54,443 nucleotides of DNA from Oscillospiraceae bacterium (lineage in GTDB: Bacteria; Bacillota; Clostridia; Oscillospirales; Ruminococcaceae). Every line of letters begins with the position of its first letter. Within the stretch, counting starts at the first letter, position 1. Made by a program: the position numbers and the translations under genes. Positions 24,909 to 31,709 of the stretch are shown here, piece by piece. The notes under the pieces were generated by a model that had not been told where the DNA came from, did no database searches, and worked only from the letters and a program-made list of their open reading frames with translations. Where the stretch lies: positions 1-54,443 of the forward strand of contig JAAWDH010000017.1 in NCBI GenBank assembly GCA_022793675.1, in the 5' to 3' direction.

Positions 24909-24937
24909 TTGACAAATTTTACAGCGCATGGTATAAT
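24909..24937 (+). promoter_or_regulatory. Perfect consensus sigma-A promoter
   Basis: TTGACA (24909-24914), 17 bases, TATAAT (24932-24937). The next rightward gene is the 59-residue membrane protein at 25008. Confidence 0.88.
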
Positions 24938-25007
24938 AAAAATTAAGTAAGGCGTACCAAAAACGGTAGGCGGTTCAAATCGGTTCTATTTGGAAAGAGG
25001 CGCAGAT

Positions 25008-25187
25008 ATGAAAAAAATACAGCTCATCAGTATATGCGCGTTGATTGTTGCTTTAGCTGTAATGGCGGTGAATAGGTTTATTGCCCCTTTGCCGGATTGG
25101 GCCATCAGGATAGACGGTATGGTTATGCTGGCTGCCCTTTTTGCCGCTTCCTTCAGTACCGTAAAATGTATCAGGGGGAAACCATAA
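25008..25187 (+). CDS. Small two-helix membrane protein
   Basis: The 59-residue product has two hydrophobic segments (about residues 4-24 and 34-50) joined by a short PLPDWAIRID loop. It starts MKKIQLISIC with GGAAAGAGG seven bases upstream, under a perfect consensus promoter, and is followed by a terminator. It is thus a complete, strongly expressed single-gene unit. No family is recognised; the size and layout fit small stress or membrane-modulating proteins. Confidence 0.65.
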   Translation: MKKIQLISICALIVALAVMAVNRFIAPLPDWAIRIDGMVMLAALFAASFSTVKCIRGKP

Positions 25188-25199
25188 AATCAAATTTAT

Positions 25200-25240
25200 T
25201 GGGCAGTGATCCAAGACGGTTCACTGCCCATTCTGTTATT
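25200..25240 (+). terminator. Terminator after the small membrane protein
   Basis: TGGGCAGTGA (25200-25209) and TCACTGCCCA (25221-25230) form a perfect 10-bp stem, followed by TTCTGTTATTTTG. Confidence 0.8.
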
Positions 25241-25304
25241 TTGACGATGGGGGCGTAAAAAAAGCCCTAATCACGGGCTGCTGAGAGGGAGGAAGGGGTA
25301 ATGT

Positions 25305-25442
25305 ATGCGCTTTGATTTGCATTATGATACAGTTTCCGACGGAGACAGAAGGCTTAAAGAGTTAATGAAAGCCGCCAAAGAAAAAGGGGCGGATTTTATC
25401 CTTAATCTCGGCGATATCTGTCATCTAAACTGCAAGCCCTGA
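25305..25442 (+). pseudogene. Metallophosphoesterase N-terminal fragment
   Basis: A 45-codon frame starts at an ATG with GGAGGAAGGGG upstream and reads MRFDLHYDTVSDGDRRLKEL and then FILNLGDICHLN before a TGA. The DLHYD and GDICH motifs are the first two metal sites of calcineurin-like phosphoesterases, but the rest of the domain (GNHD and two histidine motifs) is missing. The next codons after the stop still resemble coding sequence for about 25 residues. It is a remnant, in an AT-richer patch. Confidence 0.6.
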
Positions 25443-25583
25443 GGGCATAGGAATGGGCAGTATGTGGAATGGCGTCCATGTTATGCCCGGCACGCTGTCA
25501 GCAGAGATAAAAAGTAGGTAGCCGGATTTCTGGGAACGCTTTTTTGAATCTGTAAGATATTCGCACTGCAAGGAGAAATTGTG

Positions 25584-26330
25584 ATGGTGAGATACACAAA
25601 TAAGCTGAAACTCACGTTATGGGTTTCTATCGTATATATTTTATCGTTTATATGCTATGCGCCTACCTTGCTGGAACAAAACGGAATTATCATGCCCAAT
25701 GGATTGTTGTACTTAAAATACTTATACGTGTGTATCCCCGCTATGGCTGCTATTTTTCTGCTGATTTGCGAGCGGAACATCAAGGTATACTTTACGCGAA
25801 TGTTTTCAGGGAAAATAACAATCAAATATATTTTAATAGGGGCTATATGTATGGCTGCAGGTATATTTGGTTCTTATTGCTATTCGTTCATAGTGAAAAC
25901 TGACGTATTTAAAAGTATATATTCGACAGTAACATCGCTATTAACAAGCTGTATATACCTGCTAATAACAGCGTTTGTTGAAGAAATAGCATGGAGAGGA
26001 TTTCTGCTGGAACGGCTTCCTTTTAAGAAAATCAAAAGCGTTCTTTTTGTTGGCGCCGTTTGGGCAGCGTGGCATATGCCAATGTGGATAATCAGAAATT
26101 CATTGGGCATGGAGCAAATTGTTTGCCTTTGCGTATGGACACTACTTGTTTCCGTTATTTTGGGAATAACCTATTATCAATGTAGAAATATATTGCTTAC
26201 TGCCATTATGCACGCAGCTTTTAACATCTGTTATTCAGCGCCAATACAGTATAACATTGTTGTATTGGCGATCATCATTTTTGTTGGTGCTCTATTGTAC
26301 AAAAAATCAGACACAAAATTTTTGGCTTGA
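25584..26330 (+). CDS. CPBP family intramembrane glutamic protease (CAAX type)
   Basis: The 248-residue membrane protein has about eight hydrophobic segments and the family motifs: EEIAWRGFLLERL (EExxxR, about residues 135-147), FVGAVWAAWHMPMW (second motif with histidine) and HAAFN near the C-terminus. Bacterial members cleave membrane or leader peptides, often for bacteriocin maturation or immunity. ATG at 25584 lies eight bases after GGAG; a GTG at 25581 is the alternative. GC content and codon use are visibly lower than in neighbouring genes, which suggests recent acquisition. No bacteriocin gene was found beside it. Confidence 0.85.
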   Translation: MVRYTNKLKLTLWVSIVYILSFICYAPTLLEQNGIIMPNGLLYLKYLYVCIPAMAAIFLLICERNIKVYFTRMFSGKITIKYILIGAICMAAGIFGSYCYSFIVKTDVFKSIYSTVTSLLTSCIYLLITAFVEEIAWRGFLLERLPFKKIKSVLFVGAVWAAWHMPMWIIRNSLGMEQIVCLCVWTLLVSVILGITYYQCRNILLTAIMHAAFNICYSAPIQYNIVVLAIIIFVGALLYKKSDTKFLA

Positions 26331-26346
26331 TAGGTTCCAGTTTATT

Positions 26347-26376
26347 GGGCGGCCATCCGCCAATGGACGGCTGCCC
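26347..26376 (+). terminator. Stem-loop after the CPBP protease gene
   Basis: GGGCGGCCATCC (26347-26358) pairs with GGACGGCTGCCC (26365-26376) with one mismatch and one G-U pair. The T-run after it is weak. Confidence 0.5.
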
Positions 26377-26467
26377 GCTCTGAGTATTTTAACGGATAGT
26401 TTGGCGGAACCACTTTCAGCAACGCCAATCTGAAAAGGGGGAGCTTTTTTCATTTTATGGGCCGGCC

Positions 26468-26496
26468 TTGACAGCAAGGGCTGCGTACAGTACAAT
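26468..26496 (+). promoter_or_regulatory. Promoter ahead of the GNAT gene
   Basis: TTGACA (26468-26473), 17 bases, TACAAT (26491-26496). The leader of about 190 bases before the gene at 26695 includes a degenerate copy of the dispersed element. Confidence 0.75.
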
Positions 26497-26556
26497 ATAC
26501 CTAGGCTGGCCTAAACAGTCAGTGCGACAGCGTTTAAAAGATAGCAGAAAAATCTA

Positions 26557-26646
26557 TCGACGCAGAAGGCGTTTTTTTAAGGGTAAACGAGTATCTTGGC
26601 GATGAAAGGTCTTTGAGCTTCTTTTCAGAAAGCGACTTGTACTCTT
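26557..26646 (+). repeat. Dispersed hairpin element, copy 8 (degenerate)
   Basis: It begins ATCGACGCAGAAGGCG and carries GAGCTTCTTTTCAGAAAGCGAC at the hairpin position (22 bases, 26616-26637, shown here by its ends GAGCTTC and AAGCGAC). The middle block has diverged. It lies inside the leader of the GNAT gene. Confidence 0.5.
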
Positions 26647-26694
26647 TCAGCTCCTTCTGCTGCTGGAAAATCCATAAATAAGGAGAAAACACCA

Positions 26695-27189
26695 ATGGAA
26701 ATTACTGTCCAGAAAGCAGCCCGCGCGGATGTCCCAGATATGCTGACGTTCATTAACGGCCTTGCCGCCCATGTCGGCCATCCGGAAGCGGTTACGGCGA
26801 CGGCGGAGACGCTGGAGGCTTCGATTTTCGACCGCCAAGAGGCGCAGGTCCTGATTGCCCGCTGCGGCGGAGAGGCGGCCGGCTGGGCGCTTTACTTTTA
26901 CAATTACTCGACTTTTCTGGCCAAACGGGGGATTTTTATGGAAGACCTGTTCGTCAAACCGGCCTGGCGAGGGAAAGGCGTCGGCAGGGAGCTGATTTCG
27001 GCGTTGGCTAAAATAGCGTTAGAAGAAGGCTGCGCGCGGTTGGATTGGAACTGCCTGGATTGGAATACCGGTTCGGTAGCCTTCTATAAGGGGATGGGCG
27101 CAGAGGTGCTGGCGGGCGAAAGCGTCTATCGGCTGACTGGCGACAGCCTGCGCAAAGCTGCTGATTGTGCTGGAAGGCAGGCAACATAA
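26695..27189 (+). CDS. GNAT N-acetyltransferase, diamine/SSAT-like
   Basis: The 164-residue acetyltransferase has the acetyl-CoA loop VKPAWRGKGVGRELISAL (about residues 87-104). The segments YFYNYSTFLAKRGIFMEDLF and LDWNCLDWNTGSVAFYKGMGA match the spermidine/thialysine acetyltransferase (SSAT) subgroup closely. It should acetylate polyamines or small amines, which links loosely with the pot importer elsewhere in the window. AAGGAG precedes the ATG. It forms a single-gene unit with its own promoter and terminator. Confidence 0.82.
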   Translation: MEITVQKAARADVPDMLTFINGLAAHVGHPEAVTATAETLEASIFDRQEAQVLIARCGGEAAGWALYFYNYSTFLAKRGIFMEDLFVKPAWRGKGVGRELISALAKIALEEGCARLDWNCLDWNTGSVAFYKGMGAEVLAGESVYRLTGDSLRKAADCAGRQAT

Positions 27190-27218
27190 AGCAAGGAAAC
27201 CCGTTTACGTATGACTTT

Positions 27219-27265
27219 ACCCCCTATGACTTTGATTTCTCAAAGCCATAGGGGGGGTTCCGTTT
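27219..27265 (+). terminator. Strong terminator after the GNAT gene
   Basis: CCCCCTATG and CATAGGGGG enclose an inner ACTTTGA/TCAAAG stem, then TTCCGTTTTC. The combined hairpin is one of the strongest in the window. Confidence 0.85.
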
Positions 27266-27325
27266 TCAAACCTATTTCCTCCTTCTGCGCAGGTGAATGA
27301 TTCCGCCTGCAATTTTATTATATAC

Positions 27326-27357
27326 CATTTTGTTATTAATGTCAATATAACAAAATG
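27326..27357. promoter_or_regulatory. Perfect 11-bp operator upstream of the XRE gene
   Basis: CATTTTGTTAT (27326-27336) and ATAACAAAATG (27347-27357) are exact inverted copies with a 10-base spacer, one helical turn plus, located 47 bases before the XRE-family start codon. This is the usual form of a repressor's own operator. Confidence 0.7.
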
Positions 27358-27403
27358 TTTTGTCCTATACTTTTTACAACCATTTTGGAAAAGGTGGACT
27401 TTT

Positions 27404-27640
27404 ATGTATCCTCGGATCCGTGCCCTTCGGGAAGATCACGACCTGCCGCAGAAGGCGCTTGCCAAAATCCTTTGCTGCTCCCAGGTCTGTTACTCTTATT
27501 ATGAAAATGGCCGACGTGATATCCCGACGGATGTGCTAATTACGCTTAGCCGCTTTTACGATGTTAGCACCGACTATCTGCTGGGGCTTACCGATCGTTT
27601 AACGCCTTATCCAGCGTCGACATTAGGAGATTTTCTTTGA
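27404..27640 (+). CDS. XRE-family helix-turn-helix repressor
   Basis: The 78-residue protein is a single Cro/C1-type domain: MYPRIRALREDHDLPQKALA, then CSQVCYSYYENGRRDIP and the closing LITLSRFYDVSTDYLLGLTD. It is a minimal DNA-binding repressor with no sensor domain. The ATG at 27404 has AAAGGTGG six bases upstream; the longer open frame upstream would run through the operator and is rejected. It probably controls itself through the perfect inverted repeat at 27326-27357. Other targets are not visible. Confidence 0.85.
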   Translation: MYPRIRALREDHDLPQKALAKILCCSQVCYSYYENGRRDIPTDVLITLSRFYDVSTDYLLGLTDRLTPYPASTLGDFL

Positions 27641-27690
27641 ACCATTTGGTGTTCAAAGGGTAATTTATAGATTGCGGCTTGTATAATCCC

Positions 27691-27719
27691 TTGCTTTTCT
27701 TTCTAGCCCATACTATAAT
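27691..27719 (+). promoter_or_regulatory. Promoter of the TM1266-like/hydE operon
   Basis: TTGCTT (27691-27696), 17 bases, TATAAT (27714-27719), about 55 bases before the start codon at 27775. Confidence 0.75.
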
Positions 27720-27774
27720 AAGGTTAACCTTTTATTCAAACACACATTGGCCTAACGGCCGGGAAAGGCAGATT

Positions 27775-28059
27775 ATGGAAACCTCTCAGACCCGCGTTGC
27801 CCTAATCGGCATTATTGTGGAAAACCCCGACGCCGTGGAGCGCCTTAACGGCCTCCTTCACCAGTACGGCCCCTATATCATCGGCCGCATGGGCATCCCT
27901 TACCCCAAACGGGGGGTCAATATCATCAGCGTGGCGGTGGACGCTCCCGCCGACGTGATCAGCGCCCTTTCGGGCAAGCTGGGGCGGCTGCCCGGCGTCA
28001 GCACGAAAGCTGTTTACGCCAAACTGCCGCCGGAAAGGGGGGCTGGGATTGATGGCTGA
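27775..28059 (+). CDS. TM1266-type putative iron-only hydrogenase system regulator
   Basis: The 94-residue ferredoxin-fold protein shows the family pattern: RVALIGIIVENPDAVERLN, YGPYIIGRMGIPYPKRGVN and ALSGKLGRLPGVSTKAVYAK. Members are annotated as regulators of the iron-only hydrogenase system and are usually found with hydE, hydF and hydG; the domain resembles the NikR C-terminal fold and has no DNA-binding part of its own here. ATG at 27775 follows AAAGG by six bases. Its end overlaps the hydE start by eight bases, so translation is coupled. Confidence 0.85.
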   Translation: METSQTRVALIGIIVENPDAVERLNGLLHQYGPYIIGRMGIPYPKRGVNIISVAVDAPADVISALSGKLGRLPGVSTKAVYAKLPPERGAGIDG

Positions 28060-29107
28060 ATCGCTGCGCACACTGGAAAAACTATCCATTGCCCATAAAG
28101 CCCCGGAGGAAATGCCGGGCAGGGAAGCGCTTGCCGCGCTGCTTGCCGACCCTGACCCAGCGCTCTGGCAGGGGGTTTTCGCACGCGCACGGGAAACCGC
28201 TGCCCGTTATTATGGCCGCGGGATTTTTATCCGCGGCCTGATCGAATATTCCAGCTTTTGCCAAAACGACTGCCTTTACTGCGGGCTGCGGCGGAGCAAT
28301 AGGCTTGCCCAGCGTTACCGCTTAGACGGAGAAACCGTCCTGCGCTGCTGCGCGGAAGGCTATCGGCTGGGATTCCGCACCTTTGTACTGCAAGGGGGCG
28401 AAGACCCCTTTTTCACCGACGAACGGCTTATACCGCTGGTCAAGGCCATCCGTTCCTCTTATCCCGATTGTGCCATTACCCTTTCGCTTGGGGAACGGAG
28501 CCGGGAGAGCTATGAGAAACTTTTTGCCGCGGGCGCTAACCGTTATCTGCTGCGGCATGAGGCTGCAAACGCGGGGCTGTACGCCAAGCTCCATCCGGCG
28601 GAGCAGCAGCTTGCAAGCCGTCTTGCCTGCCTGCAGGACCTCAAAGAAATTGGCTATCAGGTTGGGGCCGGCGTGATGGTCGGCGCGCCTTTCCAAACGC
28701 TTTTGCATCTGGCGGACGACCTGCTTTACCTGCACCGCTTTCAGCCCCAGATGGTAGGTATCGGGCCGTTCATCCCCCATCAGGACACCCCTTTTGCCCG
28801 TGAACAGTCAGGAAGTATCGATATGACGCTGCGGATGCTGGCGCTGACAAGGCTCTTGCTGCCAAAGGTGCTGCTGCCGGCGACAACGGCGCTGGGCACG
28901 CTGTCGGCGGACGGACGCCAGCAGGGGGTGCTGGCGGGGGCTAACGTAGTCATGCCCAACCTTTCGCCGGGGGAAGTCCGGGGGAAGTACGCCCTTTACG
29001 ACCGCAAAATCAGCGACGAAGCGGAGAAGGCCCTCGCGGAGCTGGGCAAGAAAATGGAAGCGATCGGCTATCAAATCGTAACCTCCCGCGGGGATTTCCC
29101 AAGTTAG
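28052..29107 (+). CDS. hydE: [FeFe]-hydrogenase maturase HydE (radical SAM)
   Basis: The 351-residue radical-SAM enzyme takes part in building the H-cluster of [FeFe]-hydrogenase; current work assigns it to processing the HydG iron-cysteine product. The cluster motif is CQNDCLYC (C70, C74, C77), followed by LRRSNRLAQRYRL, FVLQGGEDP and the VGAGVMVGAPFQT barrel segment. The start at 28052 overlaps the preceding gene and has AAGGGGGG before it. The rest of the set (hydA, hydF, hydG) is not in the window, so it must be elsewhere on the chromosome. Confidence 0.92.
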   Translation: MAESLRTLEKLSIAHKAPEEMPGREALAALLADPDPALWQGVFARARETAARYYGRGIFIRGLIEYSSFCQNDCLYCGLRRSNRLAQRYRLDGETVLRCCAEGYRLGFRTFVLQGGEDPFFTDERLIPLVKAIRSSYPDCAITLSLGERSRESYEKLFAAGANRYLLRHEAANAGLYAKLHPAEQQLASRLACLQDLKEIGYQVGAGVMVGAPFQTLLHLADDLLYLHRFQPQMVGIGPFIPHQDTPFAREQSGSIDMTLRMLALTRLLLPKVLLPATTALGTLSADGRQQGVLAGANVVMPNLSPGEVRGKYALYDRKISDEAEKALAELGKKMEAIGYQIVTSRGDFPS

Positions 29108-29152
29108 AAAGGATAAAATCTATCTATTACTTGATACGGATATTGTCTGCTG

Positions 29153-29328
29153 GCTGTGCCGGCAGACAATTCGCGTCGGAAATCCAGCAAGCCGGATTTC
29201 TGCCATGAAAATCCCAGCGTTTCTGTCGCGGCTGGTCGGTAATAGCTATCGACGCAGTAGGTGTGTAAATTTGTGCTGGTAGCTACCTGGGCGACTAAAA
29301 GTTTTTGCTAAGCTTTTTTCAAAAAGCG
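29153..29328 (+). repeat. Dispersed element copy 9, left inverted repeat of the exporter block
   Basis: This long copy matches the reverse complement of 33556-33731 with about 10 mismatches in its 164-base core (29165-29328). The core runs from GACAATTCGCGTCGGAAATC through ATCGACGCAGTAGG and GCGACTAAAAGTTTTTGC to TTTTTTCAAAAAGCG. Confidence 0.88.
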
Positions 29329-29408
29329 GCGGCGTGTCGCCGCTGACAAATCGCGTTTGCTGCCTGGCTCCGCTCGGCGGCTTGTGGGTAAAAAACATTG
29401 CATGGGAT

Positions 29409-29520
29409 GTCGCGGCTGGTCGGTAATAGCTATCGACGCAGTAGGCGTGTAAATCTGTGCTGACGTGCGCCCTGGCGACTAAAAGTTTTTGCTAAGCTTT
29501 TTTCAAAAAGCGTCGTACTC
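29409..29520 (+). repeat. Dispersed element copy 10, tandem to copy 9
   Basis: It repeats the 104-base core of the previous copy from GTCGCGGCTGGTCGGTAATA to TTTTTTCAAAAAGCG with few changes, and ends in CGTACTCCTCGTACTCC just before the exporter promoter. Confidence 0.85.
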
Positions 29521-29533
29521 CTCGTACTCCAGC

Positions 29534-29562
29534 TTGACATTTGTTTCCGATCAGTGTATACT
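29534..29562 (+). promoter_or_regulatory. Promoter of the ABC exporter operon
   Basis: TTGACA (29534-29539), 17 bases, TATACT (29557-29562). Transcription should start near 29569, leaving a leader of about 280 bases. Confidence 0.82.
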
Positions 29563-29584
29563 AGAAGATGTCCGGCTGGGGCGA

Positions 29585-29631
29585 GGCGGCAGCGGTGTGG
29601 CCGCCAACATGACCGTCCGTGGGCCGCCGCT
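29585..29631 (+). promoter_or_regulatory. Alternative hairpins in the exporter leader
   Basis: GGCGGC (29585-29590) can pair with GCCGCC (29600-29605). Alternatively AGCGG plus GGCC (29591-29602) can pair with GGCC plus CCGCT (29622-29631), followed by TAGCTTTTCC. The two folds exclude each other, as in an attenuator. Confidence 0.4.
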
Positions 29632-29715
29632 AGCTTTTCCGGTCTCCTGTGTACTGGAAAGGCGTTGTTTATTTTGCTCTCTGACGCGGGGAGGGCCTTC
29701 GATTTGCGGAGGTGT

Positions 29716-29847
29716 ATGGTTAAATGTGTGTGGTTTCGATTTAATGGAATGATGAGGCAGGCAAGGGACGCCCTTGCCGGGAATGGACATCGACTGAAAG
29801 AAGCCCCGCCTATGGCAGGGCTTTCGGTAGTGTATCGAGAGGCATAA
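29716..29847 (+). CDS. Possible leader peptide of the exporter operon
   Basis: A 43-codon frame starts at an ATG just after GGAGG (only three bases apart) and ends one base before the exporter's GTG start. It reads MVKCVWFRFNGMMRQARDAL and continues with basic and hydrophobic residues. Two hairpins lie inside it: GGCAAGGG/CCCTTGCC (29760-29778) and an AGCCC/GGGCT stem at 29801-29822 followed by TTTC. The position fits ribosome-controlled attenuation as known for some drug-efflux ABC genes, but the frame could be chance. Confidence 0.35.
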   Translation: MVKCVWFRFNGMMRQARDALAGNGHRLKEAPPMAGLSVVYREA

Positions 29848-29848
29848 T

Positions 29849-31678
29849 GTGAACAATAAAATTGACAGCCGCAGCTTCGGGCTGATTAGGCGCTATCTGA
29901 AGGGGTTTTACCACCTTTTTGTGTTCGCTTTGATCTGTTCGGTCTGCAATACCATTTTGAACGCAATGACGCCGCAGATTTTCCGCTTTGCGGTGGACGG
30001 CGTTTTGGGCGGCGACGGTTCTGATTTGCCCGCTTTTGCCCAAAAGCTCCTAGCCAACCCCCAAATCGCCGGCGCGCCTCTGAAGGCGCTGACTTATGCC
30101 GGCGTCGCCGTGGTGCTGGTTGCCGCTTTCAGCGGCCTTTGCAGCTATGGCTTCCGTATGAGCACCACGAAAGGCTCCGAGGGTTTTGTCAAGGCCCTGC
30201 GCGACAGCCTTTACGCCCATATCCAAAAACTCCCCTTCAGCTGGCACGTCGGCCACCAGACCGGCGAAATTATCCAGCGCTGCACGTCTGACGTGGACGT
30301 GGTGCGCAACTTTGTCACCAACCAGCTGATCGAGGTGGTGCGCATCGTTTTCCTGCTGGCCTTCTCGCTGTCCATCATGTTTTCGATGAACGTCAAGATG
30401 GCCTTGATCGCCGCTGCCTTTATCCCGGTGGTGCTGGCTTATTCCGGCATTTTTTACGCCAAGATTTCCAGCCGTTTCCGCGACGCCGACGAGGCTGAGG
30501 GCTACCTCTCCAGCACCGTGCAGGAGAACCTGACCGGCGTGCGGGTGGTCCGCGCGTTTGGGCGGGAGTCGTTTGAAATCGAGCGCTTCAACGAGAAGAA
30601 TATCCGCTTTTCCAACCTTTGGATCCAGCTGGGCAAGCTTTTGAGCCTTTACTGGAGCTTGGGCGACCTGATTACCGGGCTGCAGATCATGACGATTATT
30701 TCGGTAGGGGCGTTCTTTGCCGTCAACGGCGAGCTGACGCTGGGCGAGTTTTTGGCTTTCGTTTCCTATAACGCCACCCTGGTCTGGCCGGTGCGCGGCC
30801 TGGGGCGGATCCTCTCCGAGATGAGCAAGGCGGGGGTTTCGATTGACCGTGTGGCTTACATCCTGAAAGCCGAGGAAGAAAAAGACCCCGCCGACGCCAA
30901 GACCCCGCCGCTGGACGCGGATATCCGGTTCGAGGATGTCACGTTCTGCTACGAAGGGGCAAAGCCGGTCCTTGACCATCTTTCCTTTACCATCCCCGCC
31001 GGCAAGACTTTTGCGGTGCTGGGCGGCACAGGTTCGGGCAAAAGCACGATGATGCACCTGCTGGACAGGCTTTACGACCTGAAAGAAGGCGAAGGGAAGA
31101 TTACCGTCGGCGGCGTCGACCTCCGGGAGATTCGCCGCGATTATCTGCGGCAGAACATTGGCCTAGTGCTGCAGGAGCCGTTTTTGTTCTCCCGCACCAT
31201 CAAGGAGAACATCGGCATTTCCCGCCCCGGTTCGGGCATGGACGAAATCCGCCGCGCGGCCGGTATCGCTTGTGTTGATGATGCGATTGACACCTTTACC
31301 GACGGCTACGACACGGTTGTCGGCGAACGCGGCGTCACCCTTTCTGGCGGCCAGAAGCAGCGCGTCGCCATTGCGCGGATGCTGATGCAGGGCGCGCCGG
31401 TGATGATTTTTGACGACTCTTTGTCAGCTGTCGACGCCGAAACGGACGCCAAAATCCGCGCTTCGCTGAAAGAGCGGATGGGCTCTGCGACCGTGATCCT
31501 GATTTCCCACCGCATTACCACCCTGATGCAGGCCGACGAGATCTTGGTGCTGGAGGACGGCAGGCTTGCCCAGCATGGCACCCACAACGACCTGATCCGT
31601 CAGGAAGGTATCTATAAGACGATTTATGACATCCAGATGAGCAGCAGCGACCGCGAGTTGATTGGCAGCGCTACCTGA
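29849..31678 (+). CDS. ABC exporter half-transporter, degenerate-site subunit
   Basis: The 609-residue protein has six membrane helices (residues about 18-320) and a C-terminal ATPase. Walker A is GGTGSGKST, the signature is the canonical LSGGQKQR, but Walker B is PVMIFDDSLSAVD with aspartate in place of the catalytic glutamate. That combination is the rule for the TM287-like partner of heterodimeric multidrug exporters (BmrCD, LmrCD, TM287/288). GTG start with GAGAGG six bases upstream. The partner gene follows after 31 bases. Substrate is unknown; amphipathic drugs or lipids are typical. Confidence 0.92.
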   Translation: MNNKIDSRSFGLIRRYLKGFYHLFVFALICSVCNTILNAMTPQIFRFAVDGVLGGDGSDLPAFAQKLLANPQIAGAPLKALTYAGVAVVLVAAFSGLCSYGFRMSTTKGSEGFVKALRDSLYAHIQKLPFSWHVGHQTGEIIQRCTSDVDVVRNFVTNQLIEVVRIVFLLAFSLSIMFSMNVKMALIAAAFIPVVLAYSGIFYAKISSRFRDADEAEGYLSSTVQENLTGVRVVRAFGRESFEIERFNEKNIRFSNLWIQLGKLLSLYWSLGDLITGLQIMTIISVGAFFAVNGELTLGEFLAFVSYNATLVWPVRGLGRILSEMSKAGVSIDRVAYILKAEEEKDPADAKTPPLDADIRFEDVTFCYEGAKPVLDHLSFTIPAGKTFAVLGGTGSGKSTMMHLLDRLYDLKEGEGKITVGGVDLREIRRDYLRQNIGLVLQEPFLFSRTIKENIGISRPGSGMDEIRRAAGIACVDDAIDTFTDGYDTVVGERGVTLSGGQKQRVAIARMLMQGAPVMIFDDSLSAVDAETDAKIRASLKERMGSATVILISHRITTLMQADEILVLEDGRLAQHGTHNDLIRQEGIYKTIYDIQMSSSDRELIGSAT

Positions 31679-31709
31679 AAGCCTGTCCTCTCGCAGAAAG
31701 GCAGCCACT

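Larger units (their letters stand above)
29108..29848. other. 741-base region: two repeats, promoter and structured leader
   Basis: Between hydE and the exporter genes lie two tandem copies of the dispersed element (29153-29328 and 29409-29520), a hairpin with arms ATTGTCTGC/GCAGACAAT at 29142-29170, the exporter promoter, and a leader of about 280 bases with alternative hairpins and a short open frame. Confidence 0.7.

Noticed and set aside
24950-25000. Possible tRNA because of a GGTTCAAATC-like stretch
   Set aside because: The flanking bases cannot form acceptor, D and anticodon arms; it is part of the leader of the small membrane protein gene.
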